In this document: positions 1 to 11,510 of the stretch, one piece after another | How positions within the stretch are numbered: position 1 is the first letter of the stretch | Layout: every line of letters starts with the position of its first letter | Source: Eunapius fragilis | Lineage: Eukaryota; Porifera; Demospongiae; Spongillida; Spongillidae | Direction of reading: 5' to 3' | Length of the DNA stretch: 64,000 nt | Assembly: GCA_963681505.1 (NCBI GenBank) | Contig: OY811971.1 | Location: 21,108,876-21,172,875 of the forward strand | The notes under the pieces: model-generated | What the model was told of the DNA's origin: nothing | What the model saw: the letters and a program-made list of their open reading frames with translations, nothing else | The model's database searches: none | Translations under genes and position numbers: made by a program

Positions 1-392
1 GCAGATGGAGCATTGTTCATTATATTGATAAAGACGACGATAATTCATTTTTCATTTTCCAATACTTTGCGATGCGCTGAATTTAGGCCACAAATTGAAT
101 TCGATCACGTGCAACATTGACATTCGAGCCCAAAAGGTCCTCCATGTATAAATAGAAAGACGAGAAATTAAATTGTGGAAAAGTACACGGACCTACACGG
201 ACCCGTGTACTTTTCCACAATTTAATTTCTCGTCTTTCTATTTATACATGGAGGACCTTTTGGGATCCAATGTCAATGTTGCACGTGATCGAATTCAATT
301 TGTGGCCTAAAATCAGCGCATCGCAAACTATTGGAAAATGAAAAATGAATTATCGTCGTCTTTATCAATATAATGAACAATGCTCCATCTGC
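1..392. repeat. Long near-perfect palindrome at window edge
   Basis: Bases 1-190 are the reverse complement of 203-392 with only a few mismatches, around a 12-base loop at 191-202. One arm also matches 17856-18046, where no second arm is present, so the palindrome formed from a single-arm ancestor or is an assembly artefact. The window starts inside it, so the true outer boundary is unseen. Confidence 0.9.
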
Positions 393-548
393 AACGGAAT
401 AATGGTCTGGAAGCAGTGCCGACCTGTCTCCAATGACCGGAATCGATCCCTCTGCACGGAACACGTACGCCCTGTAGGCGTGTGTACCTATTTATAAGTT
501 GTTGCGTTCTGTATCGTGTTGTGTGTACCCGATGCTACAAACAGTATA

Positions 549-605
<57 letters not shown>

Positions 606-1028
606 GACGAAGATTAATAGTGTGTGTCTCAAGTTTTTACGTGGCTATACCTCAATCGCCAGTCAGCGTCCTGTTTAATGGCATACGAAATGTGATCAAA
701 TGTGACAGTTTAGCCATAGATTATAAATCACCTTAATTATGACCTTATGGAACCCTTCCTCCTCACCCTCCCTCCCTCTCCCTCTCCCTCTCCCTACCTA
801 CCCCTGCCTTTCTATATCTATAAAGTGTGTACAACAACAGCACTGACAATTCAAAGATGGTTGCACAAGGTCAGAGTACCTTATCAGGTTGCCATAGTAC
901 CTAATAAGATCAATGGTGCAAAGCATGATCTGCCTCTGGGCTTCGAATGGGTTGTCAACTGTTCCAATTAATGTCATGTATCCCTTAAAGCTTACTGATG
1001 TTGTCATTTCTTGCATGCAACATGTACA
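393..1028 (+). repeat. Dispersed repeat, inverted copy at 17192-17855
   Basis: The segment reads as the reverse complement of 17192-17855. It includes a TG microsatellite at 550-604 (CA at 17655-17696 in the other copy) and a CT-rich tract near 770-800. Together with the palindrome arm this gives an inverted repeat of about 0.85 kb whose copies lie about 16 kb apart. No coding potential is recognised. Confidence 0.85.
550..604. repeat. (TG)n microsatellite
   Basis: About 54 bases of uninterrupted TG dinucleotide. The inverted paralogous tract at 17655-17696 is shorter, so the two have changed length independently. Confidence 0.95.
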
Positions 1029-1215
1029 GTTCGTGACAAATGAAGCCAGCTTTGTGACCTGAAGTAGAGGGCCCCATGGTTATAGTTTCCCCTGCTTAGG
1101 CACATCCTTGATGTCTACTTACAAATACCAGAAGAACAGGCCAGTACTAGTGTGTATGAATTAACACTGCAAGGAAGTAGAACCAAGAACTGCATGTTAA
1201 CCAAAGGGGAGATAT
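1029..1215 (+). repeat. Dispersed repeat, inverted copy at 10158-10350
   Basis: Bases 1029-1215 match the reverse complement of 10158-10350, sharing for example CAGGCCAGTACTAGT and CTACTTACAAATACCAG. It directly abuts the repeat at 393-1028, so the left 1.2 kb is a mosaic of two repeat families. No protein is recognised. Confidence 0.8.
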
Positions 1216-1268
1216 TATATCTAGTTCAAGAAGGCATGCATGCTGGTGATGTATGTGTGTGTATTTTA

Positions 1269-1528
1269 TCTGTGTGTATGTATGCATGCATGCATGTACA
1301 TGTACGTATGTATATAATTATCTGTGTGTATGTATGCATGCATGGATGTACATGTACGTATGTATATAATTATCTGTGTGTATGTATGCATGCATGCATG
1401 TACATGTACGTATGTATATAATTATCTGTGTGTATGTATGCATGCATGCATGTACATGTACGTATGTATATAATTATCTGTGTGTATGTATGCATGCATG
1501 CATGTACATGTACGTATGTATATAATTA
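1269..1528. repeat. 52-bp minisatellite, 5 units
   Basis: Units start at 1269, 1321, 1373, 1425 and 1477. Each runs from TCTGTGTGTATG through GCATGCATGCATGTACATGTACG to TATATAATTA. The units are nearly identical; one change is GCATGCATGG in the second. Apparent reading frames across it are low complexity. Confidence 0.95.
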
Positions 1529-1574
1529 TGATTATAATAATAATACTAATATATAATATAATATAATATATATA

Positions 1575-1819
1575 TGGGACAGTGTCCAGCAGAATCACCC
1601 TTCTGGCTGGTTTTTCAAGTTTTCAAATTTTTTGATTTTCCTTGAACACCCATGAGCTTCTGTCAAATGGTCCTTACGCATCCTAAATCGGACTATCCAT
1701 CACAAAGTTATTAGGCACTGAATTTATAATTAGCCATACATTTCAATGCGAGCATTACTTGCTTGTTCTGGAAATTTTGAAAAAGTACCATAAGGGTGAT
1801 TTAGCTGGACACTGTCCCA
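1575..1819. mobile_element. MITE with 28-bp TIRs and TA target duplication
   Basis: The ends are inverted repeats starting GGGACAGTGTCCAGC and continuing to AATCACCCTT with two mismatches. TA flanks both sides (1573-1574 and 1820-1821). The 245-bp interior has no coding capacity. TA target and TIR form suggest a non-autonomous Tc1/mariner-type element, but the flanks are TA-rich so the TSD alone is weak evidence. Confidence 0.75.
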
Positions 1820-1833
1820 TACATATATATATA

Positions 1834-1864
<31 letters not shown>

Positions 1865-1952
1865 GCAAGTATGTATGTAGGTCATGGGCATCCCCAGCTT
1901 TTCTGGAGGGGGGCCAGGATATGGCAAGGGGGCGCCATTTAACAGCCGCGTA

Positions 1953-2295
1953 TATGTTGTCCGCTTTTGGCCGATTCAACCAGTCGGGGGGGGGGGGGGG
2001 GGGGGTGCTGTCCGCTTTCGGCCAATTCAACCAGTGGGGGGTGGGGAGTGCTGTCCACTTTCAGCCGATTCAACCAGTTGGGGGGGGGAGGTGGGTGCTG
2101 TCCGCTTTCGGCCGATTCAACCAGTAGGGGGGAGGGGTTGCTGTCCACTTTCGGCCGATTCAACCAATGGGGGGGGGGCGGATGTCAGCTTTCGGCCAAT
2201 TCAGTCAATGAGGTGTCCGCGCTCTCGGCAGATTCAACCAGTAGACGGTGGGTGCTGTCCACTTTCAGCCAATTCAGCCAGTGGGGGTGCGCATG
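1953..2295. repeat. G-rich tandem repeat, ~45-bp unit
   Basis: About eight irregular copies of a unit containing TGCTGTCCGCTTTCGGCC, then GATTCAACCAGT and a G run of variable length. Unit starts are spaced about 43-51 bases apart. The same core, in the form GCTGTCCGCTTCAGG...GATACGAAAAG plus a G run, recurs at 3030, 3240, 8822-8945 and 9360-9470, linking this array to the G-tract MITE family. Confidence 0.85.
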
Positions 2296-2306
2296 TATGT
2301 AAACAA

Positions 2307-2393
2307 GGGGGGGGGGGGGAGGGGGGGCGCCATTCAGTCCCGAAGGGGGGGGGGGGCATGGCCCCCCCCTGCCCCCCCCCCCCCCCCCCCCCG
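2307..2393. repeat. Alternating poly-G / poly-C tract
   Basis: Long G runs at 2307-2357 are followed by C runs at 2362-2393 separated by GGCATGG. The tract could fold as a hairpin or form G-quadruplexes. Homopolymer length in such places is assembly-sensitive. Confidence 0.85.
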
Positions 2394-2477
2394 GGGACAC
2401 CCATGTAGGTGGGTGGATGAATGTGGATTAATGGATGGACAGATGCATGGACACATTCTGTATTCGTGCATGTATAT

Positions 2478-2900
2478 GCCATGTCCAGCAATTTCGGACA
2501 TCCATACATGTCTATGCATTGAAAACGCATGTAAAGTATTTGATTTTTTTCAAACATTAACGCAGTAGGATTATTTTTTTAAATATAAGAAATGCATTAT
2601 TTTATTTTTCGCTTTCATTTTGCGAGCAGGAGAATCAAGAACAAAATTAATTACTTTCGTTATTACGTAATCATTTTCTTTAGAGGTCAATAATGAAAAT
2701 GATTAATAAACATCAAATAGTGGGCGCGCCCTAATAGTGCACATTATAAGTGCTGGTGCGTGTGTGAGTGGGAGGAGCGTGTGGTTATCTAAATGCTCGA
2801 AATGTGCCCTTGGTTCAATACATTTGAATATTTCTTTCATGCATCGGCGTGGATAGACGAACGTGCGCTCGGCGTGCATTTACCTGTTTGCTACAAGCGC
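2478..2900 (+). repeat. Duplicate of the 52.2-kb gene upstream region
   Basis: The stretch beginning ATGTCCAGCAATTTCGGACA matches 52218-52600 in the same orientation, with shared blocks such as AACGCAGTAGGATTATTTTT and GCTGGTGCGTGTGTGAGTGG. At 52.2 kb this sequence lies immediately upstream of the start of a reverse-strand gene. The coding exon itself is not present here. Confidence 0.8.
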
Positions 2901-3013
2901 GAAGTAAGACATTACTTTATGATTTCAAATGGACCACGACACTAATACCTGTACACTACGGCAGTGGCCGGCGTCAGCGAGGGGGGTGATTCAGGTCAGG
3001 CCAGGTACGATAA

Positions 3014-3290
3014 TTGGGGGGGGGGGGGGGAGTTGCTGTCCGCTTCAGACCCAATACGAAAAGTGGGGGCCCTTTAATTGTTTGGCATAGGGCCTACTCT
3101 ACGTTATTGTTATTACCGGTTACAATTATGGCTGAGGACCCGGAGCACCCTCTCTGGGATACGTTAGCTTCGGCTATATATACTTGTAACCGTTAATTAT
3201 TAACGATAATGTATTTGCTGTGTGCCAAACAAAGGGCCCCCACTTTTTGTATCGGACCTGAAGCGGACAGCAACCCCCCCCCCCCCCCCA
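3014..3290. repeat. Foldback with poly-G/poly-C ends
   Basis: The left arm (G run, TTGCTGTCCGCTTCAG, ATACGAAAAGTGGGGGCCCTTT, TTGTTTGGCA) is the inverted match of the right arm at about 3215-3290, with a loop of about 110 bases. A partial copy, including the loop motif GTAACCGTTA, is at 9315-9410. Confidence 0.85.
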
Positions 3291-3310
3291 AGGGCGTAGA
3301 CAAGTTTTAA

Positions 3311-3425
3311 GGGTGGGGGGCTAATTATGGTTGGGGCTTTAGACCCGCGATACGACAAGCGGGGGGTGGGGGGCTAGTTATGGTTGGGGGTTTAGTCCAG
3401 CGATACGACAGTGGGGGTGAGGAGG
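3311..3425. repeat. Two-unit G-rich tandem repeat
   Basis: Two copies of about 55 bases read GGGGGGCTARTTATGGTTGGGG, a T-rich link, then GCGATACGACA and a further G run. It belongs to the same G-tract family as its surroundings. Confidence 0.7.
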
Positions 3426-3683
3426 TGTACACTTCAGGCACATTACGAAAGGCGGGGGGGGGGGGAGGGGGTTGCTTAGCAGAAGAGGGGGAGGTACCTT
3501 ACATGAAAGGGCAACTCTATGATCTATTGAATAGCGAGCGCTTTACAATTGATTATAACGACTTCAGAAATTTTAATACCTGAAGTGCAAAAATCTGGGG
3601 GGCTAAAGCCCCCCCACCCCCTTTCCATATTGAGTCTGACCTGAAGCACCCCCTTCGCTGAAATCCTGGATACGCCATTGATG

Positions 3684-4262
3684 GTGGGGTATGCTATGTC
3701 TCCGCAAACAACTATGTGCGTGCACGTAACATTTGCTCCTCGAATACAAAGCCCTAAATCATAATGTCTCTACTCCCTCAATTGTTTATCAACTGTATAC
3801 AGTGCACCGCCCCACATCAGAAATAGGGATAGATGTAGATATCAAACATTTTATACTCATTTCACTTCCAAATGCACCAACTGATACACAAATGTCCACA
3901 AGTAATAATCAACGACGACTACTGCATAGCATCATGTCATTATCATCCAGTAGAATAGTGTCAGGAAAGGATTGCCATCTTCTTGGAATGGATTTCATTT
4001 CATCCTATTTAAAAGAGACCAGTGAATCAAACAGTTGATGGTGTACCAACGCAATGTACCATTCATAGCTTGGTGGATGTTATGGTGGAAGAGGTAAGAC
4101 CAAAACCAACATCTAAGAAACAAATAAAAACCAATTAACTCTGTACAATCATATAGCAGATGATATATCACACTGCTGCCTACTACCAATTCCATAGATG
4201 CAGGAACTAAAGGTTAACCCCATCAAATCCTCTGTGTAGAATTTATATCAGAAATGCCCTGC
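3684..4262. other. Unannotated stretch
   Basis: A stop-free frame on the plus strand at 3733-4038 could encode 101 residues, but it has no recognised domain, no splice signals that extend it and no second copy here. Nothing else stands out. Confidence 0.4.
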
Positions 4263-4264
4263 AT

Positions 4265-4556
4265 ATAAGTGTGTATGTGTGTGTGTGTGTGTGCGTGTGT
4301 GCGTGCGTGCGAGTGTGTATGTGTGTGTTTGTGTGCGTGTGTGTTGTATGTGCGTGTAACAACACAGTGTCAGTGTGGGTTAAATTTGCAAGCATACTGG
4401 ATTTGGCTACAACAGATAGGAACCTCCATAGAAGGGTATCATTGTTATGATACCCAACAGGTCAAAATAAGTACCTGTGTGTGTGCATGTGTGTGTGTTG
4501 TGTGTGTGTGTGCACATGTGTGTGTGCATGTGTGTGTGTGTGTGTGTGTGCGTGTT
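4265..4556. repeat. Imperfect TG microsatellites flanking a short unique block
   Basis: Degenerate TG/TGCG tracts at 4270-4355 and 4475-4556 bracket about 120 bases of unique sequence. The second tract runs up to the assembly gap. Confidence 0.85.
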
Positions 4557-4562
4557 AAATCA

Positions 4563-4762
4563 NNNNNNNNNNNNNNNNNNNNNNNNNNNNNNNNNNNNNN
4601 NNNNNNNNNNNNNNNNNNNNNNNNNNNNNNNNNNNNNNNNNNNNNNNNNNNNNNNNNNNNNNNNNNNNNNNNNNNNNNNNNNNNNNNNNNNNNNNNNNNN
4701 NNNNNNNNNNNNNNNNNNNNNNNNNNNNNNNNNNNNNNNNNNNNNNNNNNNNNNNNNNNNNN
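4563..4762. other. Assembly gap (200 N)
   Basis: Exactly 200 undetermined bases, a round number typical of a scaffold gap of unknown true size. Reading frames running through it are not real. Confidence 0.99.
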
Positions 4763-4862
4763 GATCTTGGCCAAGATCTTACCCAAGATATGGCATGATC
4801 TCAGCCTCCTGGCAAGATCTTGCTCTTCTTGGCAAGAACCTTGCCCAAGAACTTTTTGCTGG
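4763..4862. repeat. Degenerate CAAGATCTTG-type palindromic repeat
   Basis: GATCTTGGCCAAGATC at 4763-4778 is a perfect palindrome. Variants of CAAGATCTTG / GGCAAGAACCTTGCC follow for about 80 bases. The gap probably hides more of this array. Confidence 0.7.
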
Positions 4863-5212
4863 GTAAACGCATCGTACTACGACTCTTTTTCACATAGGTG
4901 GATAGCTACTGACGAGTGGTATAAGAATCCGTTTGATGTGGTGGTCCTACCACTATGTTTGTCTTAGAACACCGAAAAAGGTCTCCTTTTTGGATGTGAC
5001 AGTAGTATTTAATTGCTGTACGAACGTCGTAGTTATTGCATATTGTATCTAAATCTTGTATTCCACTCAAATCTCTAATATTCAAGGTACCTTGAATGAT
5101 AGGATGTTTGTATTTCACACTTTTGTAAGCGTTGATAATGAATTACGGTTCGTTTCGTGCGGCCATTTATGAGGCTGTAACTAGGGGGTGTGGCTTTGCT
5201 TCCGTAACATTT

Positions 5213-6303
5213 TGTATATGGTGTGTGTAGGGTGTGTGTGGAGATGTATGTGTGTATGGAGAGGGATGTGTAGGGTGTGGAGAGGGGCTTGTGGAGACGT
5301 GTGTGTGGAGAGGGATGGTGGAGTGTGAGGTGTAGTGTGTGGGAAGGGGAGTTGTGTAGGTGGGTGTGCGGAGTGTACAGTGTGTGTGTGGAGGGGGTGG
5401 GTGTGTAGGGTGCATGCGGTGAGGGGTGTGTGGAGGGGAGTGTGTACACAAAGTGGTTGGAGAGTAGTGGTGTGCAGGTGCGTGTGGAGAGGGAGTGTAG
5501 GGTGTGTGTGCGGAGGGGTGTGTGTGGTGTATGGAGAGAAAGTGAGTGGGGATTAGTGGTGTGCAAGTGTGTGTGTGGTGTATGAATAAGGGATGTGTAG
5601 TGTATGAGGGGGAGTGTGTAGGGTGTGTGGAGGGAGTGTGGAGGGAGTGTGTAGGGTGTGTGGAGGGAGTGTGTAGGGTGTGTGGAGGGGTATGTGCAGA
5701 GTGTGTACACGGAGTGTGTGGAAAGAACAGAGGAGTGTATAGAGGGGATGTGTGGAGTGTGCGTGGAGAGGGGTGTGGGGAGTGGAGCAAGGAATGTAGG
5801 GTGTGTGCAGAGGGTGTGTGGAGGGGAGTGAGTGTGTAGGGTGTGCAGAGACGTGTGTCTATGTGGGGAGGGGAGTGTATAGGGTGTGTGTGGAGAAGTG
5901 AGTGTGTAGGGGGTATGGAGTGTAGGATGTGTGTAGAGAGGGGTGGTGTGTAGGTGAGTGTGCAAAGGGAGTCTGTAGGGTGTGTGGATGGGAGTGTAGG
6001 GTGTGTGTGGATGGGAGTGTGGGGTGTGTGGAGGTGAGTGTGTAGGGGTATGGAGTATAGGGTGTGTGTGGAGAGGGAGTTGTGTAGGTGGGTGTGCAAA
6101 GGGAGTCTGTAGGGTGTGTGGATGGGAGTGTAGGGTGTGTGTGGATGGGAGTGTGGGGTGTGTGGAGAGGGGTGGTGTGTAGGTGAGTGTGCAAAGGGAG
6201 TCTGTAGGGTGTGTGGATGGGAGTGTAGGGTGTGTGTGGATGGGTGTGGAGGGGTGCGTGTAGAGGGGAGTGTGGGGTGTGTAGGGTGCGTGTGGTGAGG
6301 GGT
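5213..6303. repeat. 1.1-kb GTGTGGAGGG-type minisatellite
   Basis: Irregular tandem repeats of GTGTGTAGGGTGTGTGGAGG-like words cover the interval. A longer period is visible where GCAAAGGGAGTCTGTAGGG recurs at about 5955, 6097 and 6192. The strand bias leaves a 435-residue open frame on the minus strand made of His-Thr-Pro repeats, a composition artefact rather than a gene. Confidence 0.9.
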
Positions 6304-6656
6304 GTTTGTGTGCTAAGTTATTTGTGGCACCAAACCACCAAACCAAATGACTAGAAGAAAAAAGTTTGGCCACTACTTTCATGCATTAACAACCCACTCA
6401 CCACTGCTGTACCGAATCATTTGTCTAAGATCCCTAAACACGGAGATTCAGGTGAGAATGTTCAGTCAAGTCAAACAAATCAGCAATTCAACATGAAATC
6501 AAAACACAGAGAACATTATCACCAATGCCATCAAACGCCTGCATTATGAGCAACATTCTAAACATGAGGACACGGTAGCAGTGCAAAAGTTGTGAGGTAG
6601 AAAAGTTTGGAAAAGTTACAGGAAAAATCTCAAACACCCACTTTACAAGGGAGATT

Positions 6657-6941
6657 ATGAAATCTGCATCATACCAAGCACACATCGAGAGGATTAGTGA
6701 TTACCTTATTTGTGGACCTGGTGTGTGGTGGAAGACCACTGATGACGGAGTTGAGTTCTTTGATGGAGACTCAGAAGAGGACTACAAGGCTGTAGGTCCT
6801 TCCTTGCATCACTTCCATTCAGTTTCACTGGAGGACATTGATGCGCTTTTATTAGAACAGTGGGAACAGTGCATTGCACAGAACACTGAACTTGTAGCAC
6901 TAATAATGTACAGGACTGGTGCCGGTGTTGTACTGGGCTGA
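6657..6941 (+). CDS. Possible exon of unknown function
   Basis: A 94-residue open frame has balanced composition, including EEDYKAVGPSLHHFHSVSLE and an acidic/leucine-rich stretch, unlike the low-complexity frames around it. I recognise no family. It may be an exon, because the frame runs into the 22-bp tandem repeat at its 3' end and no upstream exon is evident. It may equally be a chance frame. Confidence 0.25.
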   Translation: MKSASYQAHIERISDYLICGPGVWWKTTDDGVEFFDGDSEEDYKAVGPSLHHFHSVSLEDIDALLLEQWEQCIAQNTELVALIMYRTGAGVVLG

Positions 6942-6950
6942 TGTATTGAA

Positions 6951-7075
6951 TGTACTGGACTGGTGTGATGTATGTACTGGACTGGTGTGATGTATGTACT
7001 GGACTGGTGTGATGTATGTACTGGACTGGTGTGATGTATGTACTGGACCGGTGTGTGTAGTATGTACTGGACCAC
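6951..7075. repeat. 22-bp tandem repeat, ~6 units
   Basis: Units of TGTACTGGACTGGTGTGATGTA begin at 6951, 6973, 6995, 7017 and 7039, with a diverged sixth copy near 7063. A related single unit lies near 7760-7800. Confidence 0.93.
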
Positions 7076-7155
7076 CTCACATAAACTCCATGGACTTAAA
7101 TAGCAGACTTTGCATTTGGTGATATCAAACACCCTCTGTGTGTGTGTGTGTTTGT
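7066..7155 (+). repeat. Local duplicate of 7806-7900
   Basis: The block from CTCCATGGACTTAAAT through GACTTTGCATTTGG into a TG tract is repeated about 735 bases downstream with several substitutions. Confidence 0.75.
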
Positions 7156-7548
7156 GTTTGTATTTACATGTAAATGGTCTCACTGGATGGAGCCTTGATA
7201 ATGGCAGTGAAATTATTTCTACCCTATCTCAATAGATTTGGCCACTGGATATGCTGAGCTATTCACACACATGACTTCATATTTACCCATGGCTTCAGAA
7301 CTTCAAATGTAAAAATCTGAGGATGGTACACCGGTGTCTAGTACTTCCCACCAACACCCTCCCTCTTTAATAAATGTGCAGGGGCAATGCCACACCCCCC
7401 TCCCTCCTCCATCATACAACATACCAGTCCACTACATACATCACAGCAATCCAATACACCAGTCCTGTTCATACAACATGTGGTGGAAGTTGCAAATACA
7501 TAATGCCTCTGTACTGTATATAGGACTCGGGAACTAGTGAGACACACC

Positions 7549-7657
7549 CAGTGGTGGATCCAGGCATATTTTAGGCTCATTAAAACCGGGCAATTATGGG
7601 CACGGGCCCATAATTGCCCGGTTTTAATGAACCTAAAATATGCTGGATCCGCCACTG
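7549..7657. mobile_element. Short foldback MITE, CAGTGGYGGATCCAG ends
   Basis: A nearly perfect 109-bp palindrome with arms of about 50 bases meeting at GGGCACGGGCCC. Its ends read CAGTGGTGGATCCAG and CTGGATCCGCCACTG. CACACC occurs directly on both sides and may be a short target duplication. The terminus matches those at 3680, 9538, 48817 and 49101. Confidence 0.85.
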
Positions 7658-7867
7658 CACACCCACCCAAGATCTGAGCACTTGGTGTCATTTGAAGTAG
7701 GTTTCTGGATTGTAGTGGCCTGGGCAGTGCCACTTTCAAAAGGCAATCCAGTATGTATAAGTCCAGCACATGCAACAACTGGTGTGTTGTATGTATTGAA
7801 CCAACTAACATACATGTACATTCCATGGTGTTAAATGGGAGACTTTGCGTTTGGTCATAGCAAACAT

Positions 7868-7870
<3 letters not shown>

Positions 7871-7904
<34 letters not shown>
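7871..7904. repeat. (GT)n microsatellite
   Basis: Thirty-four bases of GT dinucleotide repeat. Confidence 0.95.
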
Positions 7905-8410
<506 letters not shown>

Positions 8411-8557
8411 CAACGTACATGTACATGTACATGAACAAACACCTCTAGCTTGAGAGGTCCAGTTCCAATCCAGCTTGCCCAAATACTAGACTACTGAGAC
8501 TTATGTGAGTGTATGAATGAAGTGACCCAAATGAACACACAAGTACAATATCCACAT

Positions 8558-8560
<3 letters not shown>

Positions 8561-8594
<34 letters not shown>
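8561..8594. repeat. (CA)n microsatellite
   Basis: Thirty-four bases of CA repeat. Confidence 0.95.
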
Positions 8595-8596
<2 letters not shown>

Positions 8597-8819
8597 TTCA
8601 CATGCATATACACATGCACACAAGCATACACATGCATGCACACAAGCACACACATACATATGGCACCAACACTTTTGTGATGGAAACTGATCCAACAACT
8701 AGACAATATCACACTGTTAGGCCTATACAGTTGTATAGGCAGGCTGGTTGTAGGCTATTTCAAATGTTGTTTAGTTCTTAGTTTGGCGGGGTCTGGTAAA
8801 TATACAAGATATTATTGAG

Positions 8820-8839
8820 TCCAGTCTGAAGCGTACGGC

Positions 8840-8878
<39 letters not shown>

Positions 8879-9538
8879 CTTTTCGTATCGGGCCTGAAGC
8901 GGACAGCACCACCACCCCCACCACCCCACCCCCGCTTTTCGTATCGCGGCAGTGACGTAGTGTGAGTGTTGAGCGCCCGGGGGGGTGGGGGGGCTGTCGG
9001 CTTCTGGCCCGATGGGGGGGGGGGGGGGTACCTAGCGGAAAAGAGGGAAGGGGAGGAGCCTTATATTATATGAACGCGTTTACAACTGCCCCCTGTATCT
9101 GCCGATGCGTTCGTGAGTTCTCGTTGACGCGATAATTAATTATCTCTCGTCTACTTCGACGCCCCCTCAACCCTGCGCCCGGGGACATATGTCCCCCCCC
9201 CCCCCCCCCCTCTCTCTCTACACCACTGTATCGCGGGTCTAAACCTCCCTTTTGGAAATTTCTGTATCCGCCCCTGGAGAGGGTGCTCCAGGTGCTTTTG
9301 AGCACCCCCCTCGGTCAAAATTGTAACCGTTAGTTATTAAACATAACGACAACGTGTGCCAAAGGCCTCCACTTTTCGTATCGGACTTGAAGCGGACTGC
9401 ATCCCCCCCCCCCTCCCACACACACACACTCACTTTTCATATCAGACCAGAAGCGGGCCCTCCCCTTCCCCCCCCCCCCCCCCCCCCAGTATTCCTGACC
9501 TTAAGCACCCCCTCGCTGAAATTCTGGATACGCCACTG
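8820..9538. mobile_element. Nest of G-/C-tract MITE fragments
   Basis: The interval contains a C run of about 37 bases (8841-8877), repeated GCTTTTCGTATCGGGCCTGA / AGCGGACAGCA units, C runs near 9182-9210 and 9466-9486, a CTGTATCCGCCCCTGG terminus at about 9262 and a CTGGATACGCCACTG terminus ending at 9538. Bases 9315-9410 are a half copy of the foldback at 3014-3290. It is best read as several truncated or nested copies of one MITE family; individual boundaries cannot be fixed. Confidence 0.65.
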
Positions 9539-9544
9539 TATATA

Positions 9545-10157
9545 TACTACGTATGTGGGTCAAGCTATGGTTGTTACGCACATGTAGAACGCCTATAAGC
9601 ACCTCAGATGTAACATACCTGAGTGAGTCACACAGTGGCAGAGCCCGTATTAAAACGTCCATTACGTCATGCAAGTGGAAGAATTAATAATGGGACATTC
9701 AGTACCTAACACCACTGAAGTGACTCTGGAACCTTGAAAAGTAGAGGAAAGAGTGTTTTATGGTATCTGGCCCCTTCCTCGATGATCTGGCTAACATTTT
9801 AATCACTGATTCTTACTGCAACTATCACAGATCCTGAGAAAAATGCACAAACATCTTGACAAAACCCAAATTTCTACACAATTTCTACATGTGTCTATGG
9901 ACGTGTTGTTTTAGGGCCATGGAACCTACAGATAGACCCTGAATTTTTTTGTTTCATCAATAAAGCATAGTGAAAGATGTTCTTAACTATATTTTTGACC
10001 GCCTTCCTTTTTTCTGACGATTCCTGATTTATACTGAACAGAAATGCACTTTGTTCCATACATGTCAATGGACGCGTGCGCGGAAAATTAACGGACGTTT
10101 GCATTGACGCGTCAGGAATACGTAATGAGCGTCCGAAATTTCTGGTAATGCATACAA
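9545..10157. other. Unannotated stretch
   Basis: No gene, tandem repeat or inverted repeat is recognised. Short stop-free frames here show no coding features. Confidence 0.4.
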
Positions 10158-10350
10158 ATACTCCCCTTTGGTTAACATTCAGTTTTTGGTTCTACTTCCT
10201 ATTGCAGTGTTAATTGATATTCACTAGTACTGGCCTGTTCTTCTGGTATTTGTAAGTAGACCATCAAGGATGTGCCTAAGAAGGAGGCACAACAACCGTG
10301 GGGCCCTCTACTTCAGGTCACACAAGCTGGCTTCATTTGTCATAAACCAA
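10158..10350 (-). repeat. Inverted copy of the repeat at 1029-1215
   Basis: The reverse complement matches 1029-1215 with several substitutions and small indels. Confidence 0.8.
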
Positions 10351-10588
10351 GTTATGTATGTACTGACCCTGGTTCAGTCAACAGCCCCTACATACATTTA
10401 ATAATATTGTACAGAAGCATAATACATATAGTGTATCTGTATCTGTATGTATGTATGCATATATGTATGTGTATATAGGTATTTATGTGTACGTATGTAT
10501 ATATTTATGTGTGGATCTAATCAAGATCCACAGTAACTTTAATTGTAACATATACTAAAATCAACTGCAAGATATAAACTGGACAAAT

Positions 10589-11053
10589 CATACATACATG
10601 CATACATACATACATACATACATACATACATGCATGCATGCATGCATGCATGCATGCATACATACATACATACATACATACATACATCATGCATGCATGC
10701 ATGCATGCATGCATGCATGCATGCATACATACATACATACATACATACATACATACATACATACATACATACATACATACATACATACATACATACATAC
10801 ATACATACATACATACATACATGCAGACATAAATACATACATATACATACACCTACATAAACACATACATACATACATACATACATACATACATACATAC
10901 ATACATACATACATACATACATACATACATACATACATACATACATACATACATACATACATACATACATACATACATAGATACATACATACATACATAC
11001 ATACATACATACATACATACATACAGACATACATACATACATACATACATACA

Positions 11054-11087
<34 letters not shown>

Positions 11088-11108
11088 CATACATACATAT
11101 ACACACAT
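10589..11108. repeat. (CATA)n microsatellite with CATG variants
   Basis: About 520 bases of tetranucleotide repeat. Blocks of CATG occur near 10630-10660 and 10688-10725, and an interruption lies near 10823-10862. Every reading frame is open because the unit lacks stops, which creates false Tyr/Ile/His/Thr or Met/Tyr/Val/Cys frames on both strands. Confidence 0.97.
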
Positions 11109-11280
11109 ATACATACATACACATACATCCACATACATCCACATACATCCATGCATATACACACACAACACACATACACACGCACAGTAGTAAACTGTCC
11201 ACCTTACGAATGATACTGTTGTACAGATTGTTCTGAATGCTCTATAGAGCCATATGCTTCCCATCTGTATATGTAATGGT

Positions 11281-11282
<2 letters not shown>

Positions 11283-11340
<58 letters not shown>
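11283..11340. repeat. (GT)n microsatellite
   Basis: Fifty-eight bases of GT repeat, about 170 bases upstream of the retrotransposon. Confidence 0.96.
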
Positions 11341-11341
<1 letters not shown>

Positions 11342-11510
11342 TTACTATGCAGTTGTTACGCCTTTTTTTTTTGTTTGCAATTAGACATTAACGTTGAGCG
11401 GTTTGGAAAATACAAATTGGCCTGAGTGGCCTGAACGGCCCTGAAGTAGAGAGTTGCACCTGCTTCAAACAGGACAACATCGATGACTATAGGTATCAAT
11501 GGCACAGCTG

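Larger units (their letters stand above)
2962..3680. mobile_element. G-tract MITE with CAGTGGC-type termini
   Basis: The left end CAGTGGCCGGCG...TCAGCGAGGGGG and the reverse complement of the right end CAATGGCGTATCCAGG...TCAGCGAAGGGG match over about 40 bases, continuing into TTCAGGTCAG. Inside lies a second inverted repeat (3014-3290) and G-tract repeats. No transposase is encoded. No convincing target duplication is visible, so the exact ends are approximate. Confidence 0.6.

Noticed and set aside
4269-4967. 232-residue frame crossing the N gap
   Set aside because: A third of it is undetermined bases and the rest is TG repeat.
5075-6382. 435-residue His/Thr/Pro-rich open frame on the minus strand
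   Set aside because: It is the complement of a GTGTGGAGG minisatellite and purely compositional, with no start context, domain or splice structure.
10539-11264. Long Tyr/Val/Cys/Met and His/Thr/Tyr/Ile open frames
   Set aside because: They are translations of a CATA tetranucleotide microsatellite that lacks stop codons in every frame.
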